The position numbers were made by a program, and so were the translations under genes. The notes below the pieces were generated by a model. That model had not been told where the DNA came from. It saw only the letters and a list, made by a program, of their open reading frames with translations, and did no database searches. A DNA stretch of 64,000 bases from Flavobacteriales bacterium (GTDB lineage: Bacteria; Bacteroidota; Bacteroidia; Flavobacteriales_D; Crocinitomicaceae): contig CANLIL010000007.1 of assembly GCA_947491305.1 (NCBI GenBank), forward strand, positions 1 through 64,000, given 5' to 3'. Within the stretch, counting starts at the first letter, position 1. Every line of letters begins with the position of its first letter. Of the stretch, positions 62,464-64,000 are shown in pieces.

Positions 62464-62560
62464 AAACTTTTTTGTTCATTTATTTGCGGGGTAAAAATAC
62501 AAAAAATAGCCGTTATAGAAAGCTTTTGGGAAGAAAGTTGGTGAGGAAAAATTACACCAT

Positions 62561-64000
62561 TTAAAACCTCACAATCATTTTCAAATTGAAGCGACGCTGT
62601 GTTAAGTAATTAGGGATTGAATAGTATTTTCCTTCCACATCTTGAATCCATTGTTTGGAAAGGATGTTGTTGATACCCATTAAATTCAAGACTTCAAACG
62701 ACAAAATAGCATCGGTGAAGTTTTTAGAAAAGAAATTCTTTTTGGCTTTTTTCTTGTATAAGAAATCGTAGGAAAAACCAATGTCAACTCTAAAATAGGA
62801 ACTCATGCGCAAGGTATCTTTGTAGCGACTCGGGTCTGGCGGACCATATGGCAAAGGAGTACCATATTGCAAGCCCATTTGAACAGAAAAACTTTCGTAA
62901 CCCGGCATGCGGTCTTGCACCAATGCACCAAAATTCAAGAATTGATCGGTTGGACGTGGAATGTACCCTGGAAAAATGGTTGCGCTATCAACAATTGTTT
63001 GATCTTCTGAATAGCCAAAAATTATTTTTTCACCCGCAGCATTGTAGAATTCTTTGTAGGAATCATTCAAAATATCTTCTTTAGTAGACATGATTCCAAC
63101 TTTGAAAAATGATTCGATTCCTTCGATAAATTGTCCGTGTACATTCAAATCTACCCCATACGCATAAGCAACAGCATTGTTATCTGCATAATAACGTGTT
63201 CGAACATTTTCGATTTCGTACGGATTCACATCCCACATGTATTTGTAATAGGCTTCAGCGGTAAATTTAAACGGCACTTCTCTGTTCCACATGTTGAAAA
63301 ACAAATCTGAACCAGCAACAATGTGAAACGATTTTTGTGCTTTTACATTTAAATTTAATTGTCCATCAAAAGTTCTAAATTCTCTGTAAAATGGCGGCTG
63401 GTAATACAAACCTGTTGCCAAACGAAAAGCAACGTCTCTTCTGCGCACTTGCCCATTTCGCACCATGTATAAACGAGGAATAAACGTCACAGAAATTCTT
63501 GGTGTTACAAAAAATTCTTGGTTCGCAGAAGTATATCCAACACGCGACCCAATGTTTAAGGCCCATTTCGAATTGGATTCACGTATGGTATCTGAAAAAG
63601 TTTTCACAACGCGTTTCCCGTCAATTTTGAATTTTTTGGAAGCAACAGCTACAAAATCTCGTTTTGTTTTGGACCACGCAAAATTTCCTTGTAAAAAACC
63701 TGTCAAACGGTACGATTCCAACGCTAATTTTCCTTTAATGGTTTCCAATAATTCTACTTGGTTCGGAGAAGCTTGTGGCAATGAATATCCAGCAGAATCA
63801 ATCATTTTCCATTCGCTCAATTTGTCATTAAAAACATCGTGTTGGTAATTAACACCCCAATTCAACGCATGATTGCGGTAATTAATACGATCGCTGTCAA
63901 TGTATTTGTTTTTAATCACAAATTGACCATTGTGATAGACGTTCACAATCGTAGCCGTTAATTGGTTGCGTGCATGGTTCAAAAAAGTTCCAATGCCTAA
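62561..64000 (-). CDS. C-terminal part of TonB-dependent outer-membrane receptor, truncated at window end
   Basis: Beta-barrel alternation; C-term RRFNLKMIVRF; frame stays open beyond the TTG at 63982 to the window edge. Confidence 0.8.
   Translation of the reverse strand, partial: LGIGTFLNHARNQLTATIVNVYHNGQFVIKNKYIDSDRINYRNHALNWGVNYQHDVFNDKLSEWKMIDSAGYSLPQASPNQVELLETIKGKLALESYRLTGFLQGNFAWSKTKRDFVAVASKKFKIDGKRVVKTFSDTIRESNSKWALNIGSRVGYTSANQEFFVTPRISVTFIPRLYMVRNGQVRRRDVAFRLATGLYYQPPFYREFRTFDGQLNLNVKAQKSFHIVAGSDLFFNMWNREVPFKFTAEAYYKYMWDVNPYEIENVRTRYYADNNAVAYAYGVDLNVHGQFIEGIESFFKVGIMSTKEDILNDSYKEFYNAAGEKIIFGYSEDQTIVDSATIFPGYIPRPTDQFLNFGALVQDRMPGYESFSVQMGLQYGTPLPYGPPDPSRYKDTLRMSSYFRVDIGFSYDFLYKKKAKKNFFSKNFTDAILSFEVLNLMGINNILSKQWIQDVEGKYYSIPNYLTQRRFNLKMIVRF

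Overview
AT-rich Bacteroidota chromosome segment. The gene content, TAnnTTTG-type promoters and type IX secretion (T9SS) sorting domains suggest Flavobacteriales, perhaps near Crocinitomicaceae/Fluviicola; the lineage is inferred. Most of the window is housekeeping: comM/yifB, rpmH, an MsbA-like ABC exporter, two POT transporters, tatD, tcdA, rluA-like, clpC, gyrA, rpsA, a SNF2 helicase, queE, UbiA-like, maf, hemE, ung, a DEAD-box helicase, a fused 2-oxoacid dehydrogenase E1, gdhA, cutC, a GH20 hexosaminidase and a fused B12-dependent mutase (icmF-like). No tRNA, rRNA, CRISPR, transposase or prophage was recognised. The most interesting accessory loci are: (1) a putative cell-surface vitamin B12 module at 27.3-32.3 kb. 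It has a T9SS-sorted PCMD-like protein, a BtuB-like TonB receptor, and a T9SS-sorted BtuG-like beta-propeller. Only the last gene sits behind a complete cobalamin riboswitch with its own promoter and terminator platform. (2) An operon at the left edge with a truncated giant trimeric-fibre-like protein built from 54-bp and 249-bp tandem repeats, a secreted FGE/SUMF1-like (C-type-lectin-fold) protein, and a small secreted protein made of five 27-aa GGxGYG...C repeats. Other signals are a pair of 28-bp palindromic repeats between convergent genes, clustered palindromes before a TonB receptor, predicted leaderless genes, and a compositionally odd intergenic block at 40.4-40.7 kb. All functional calls come from reading the sequence; no database search was run.
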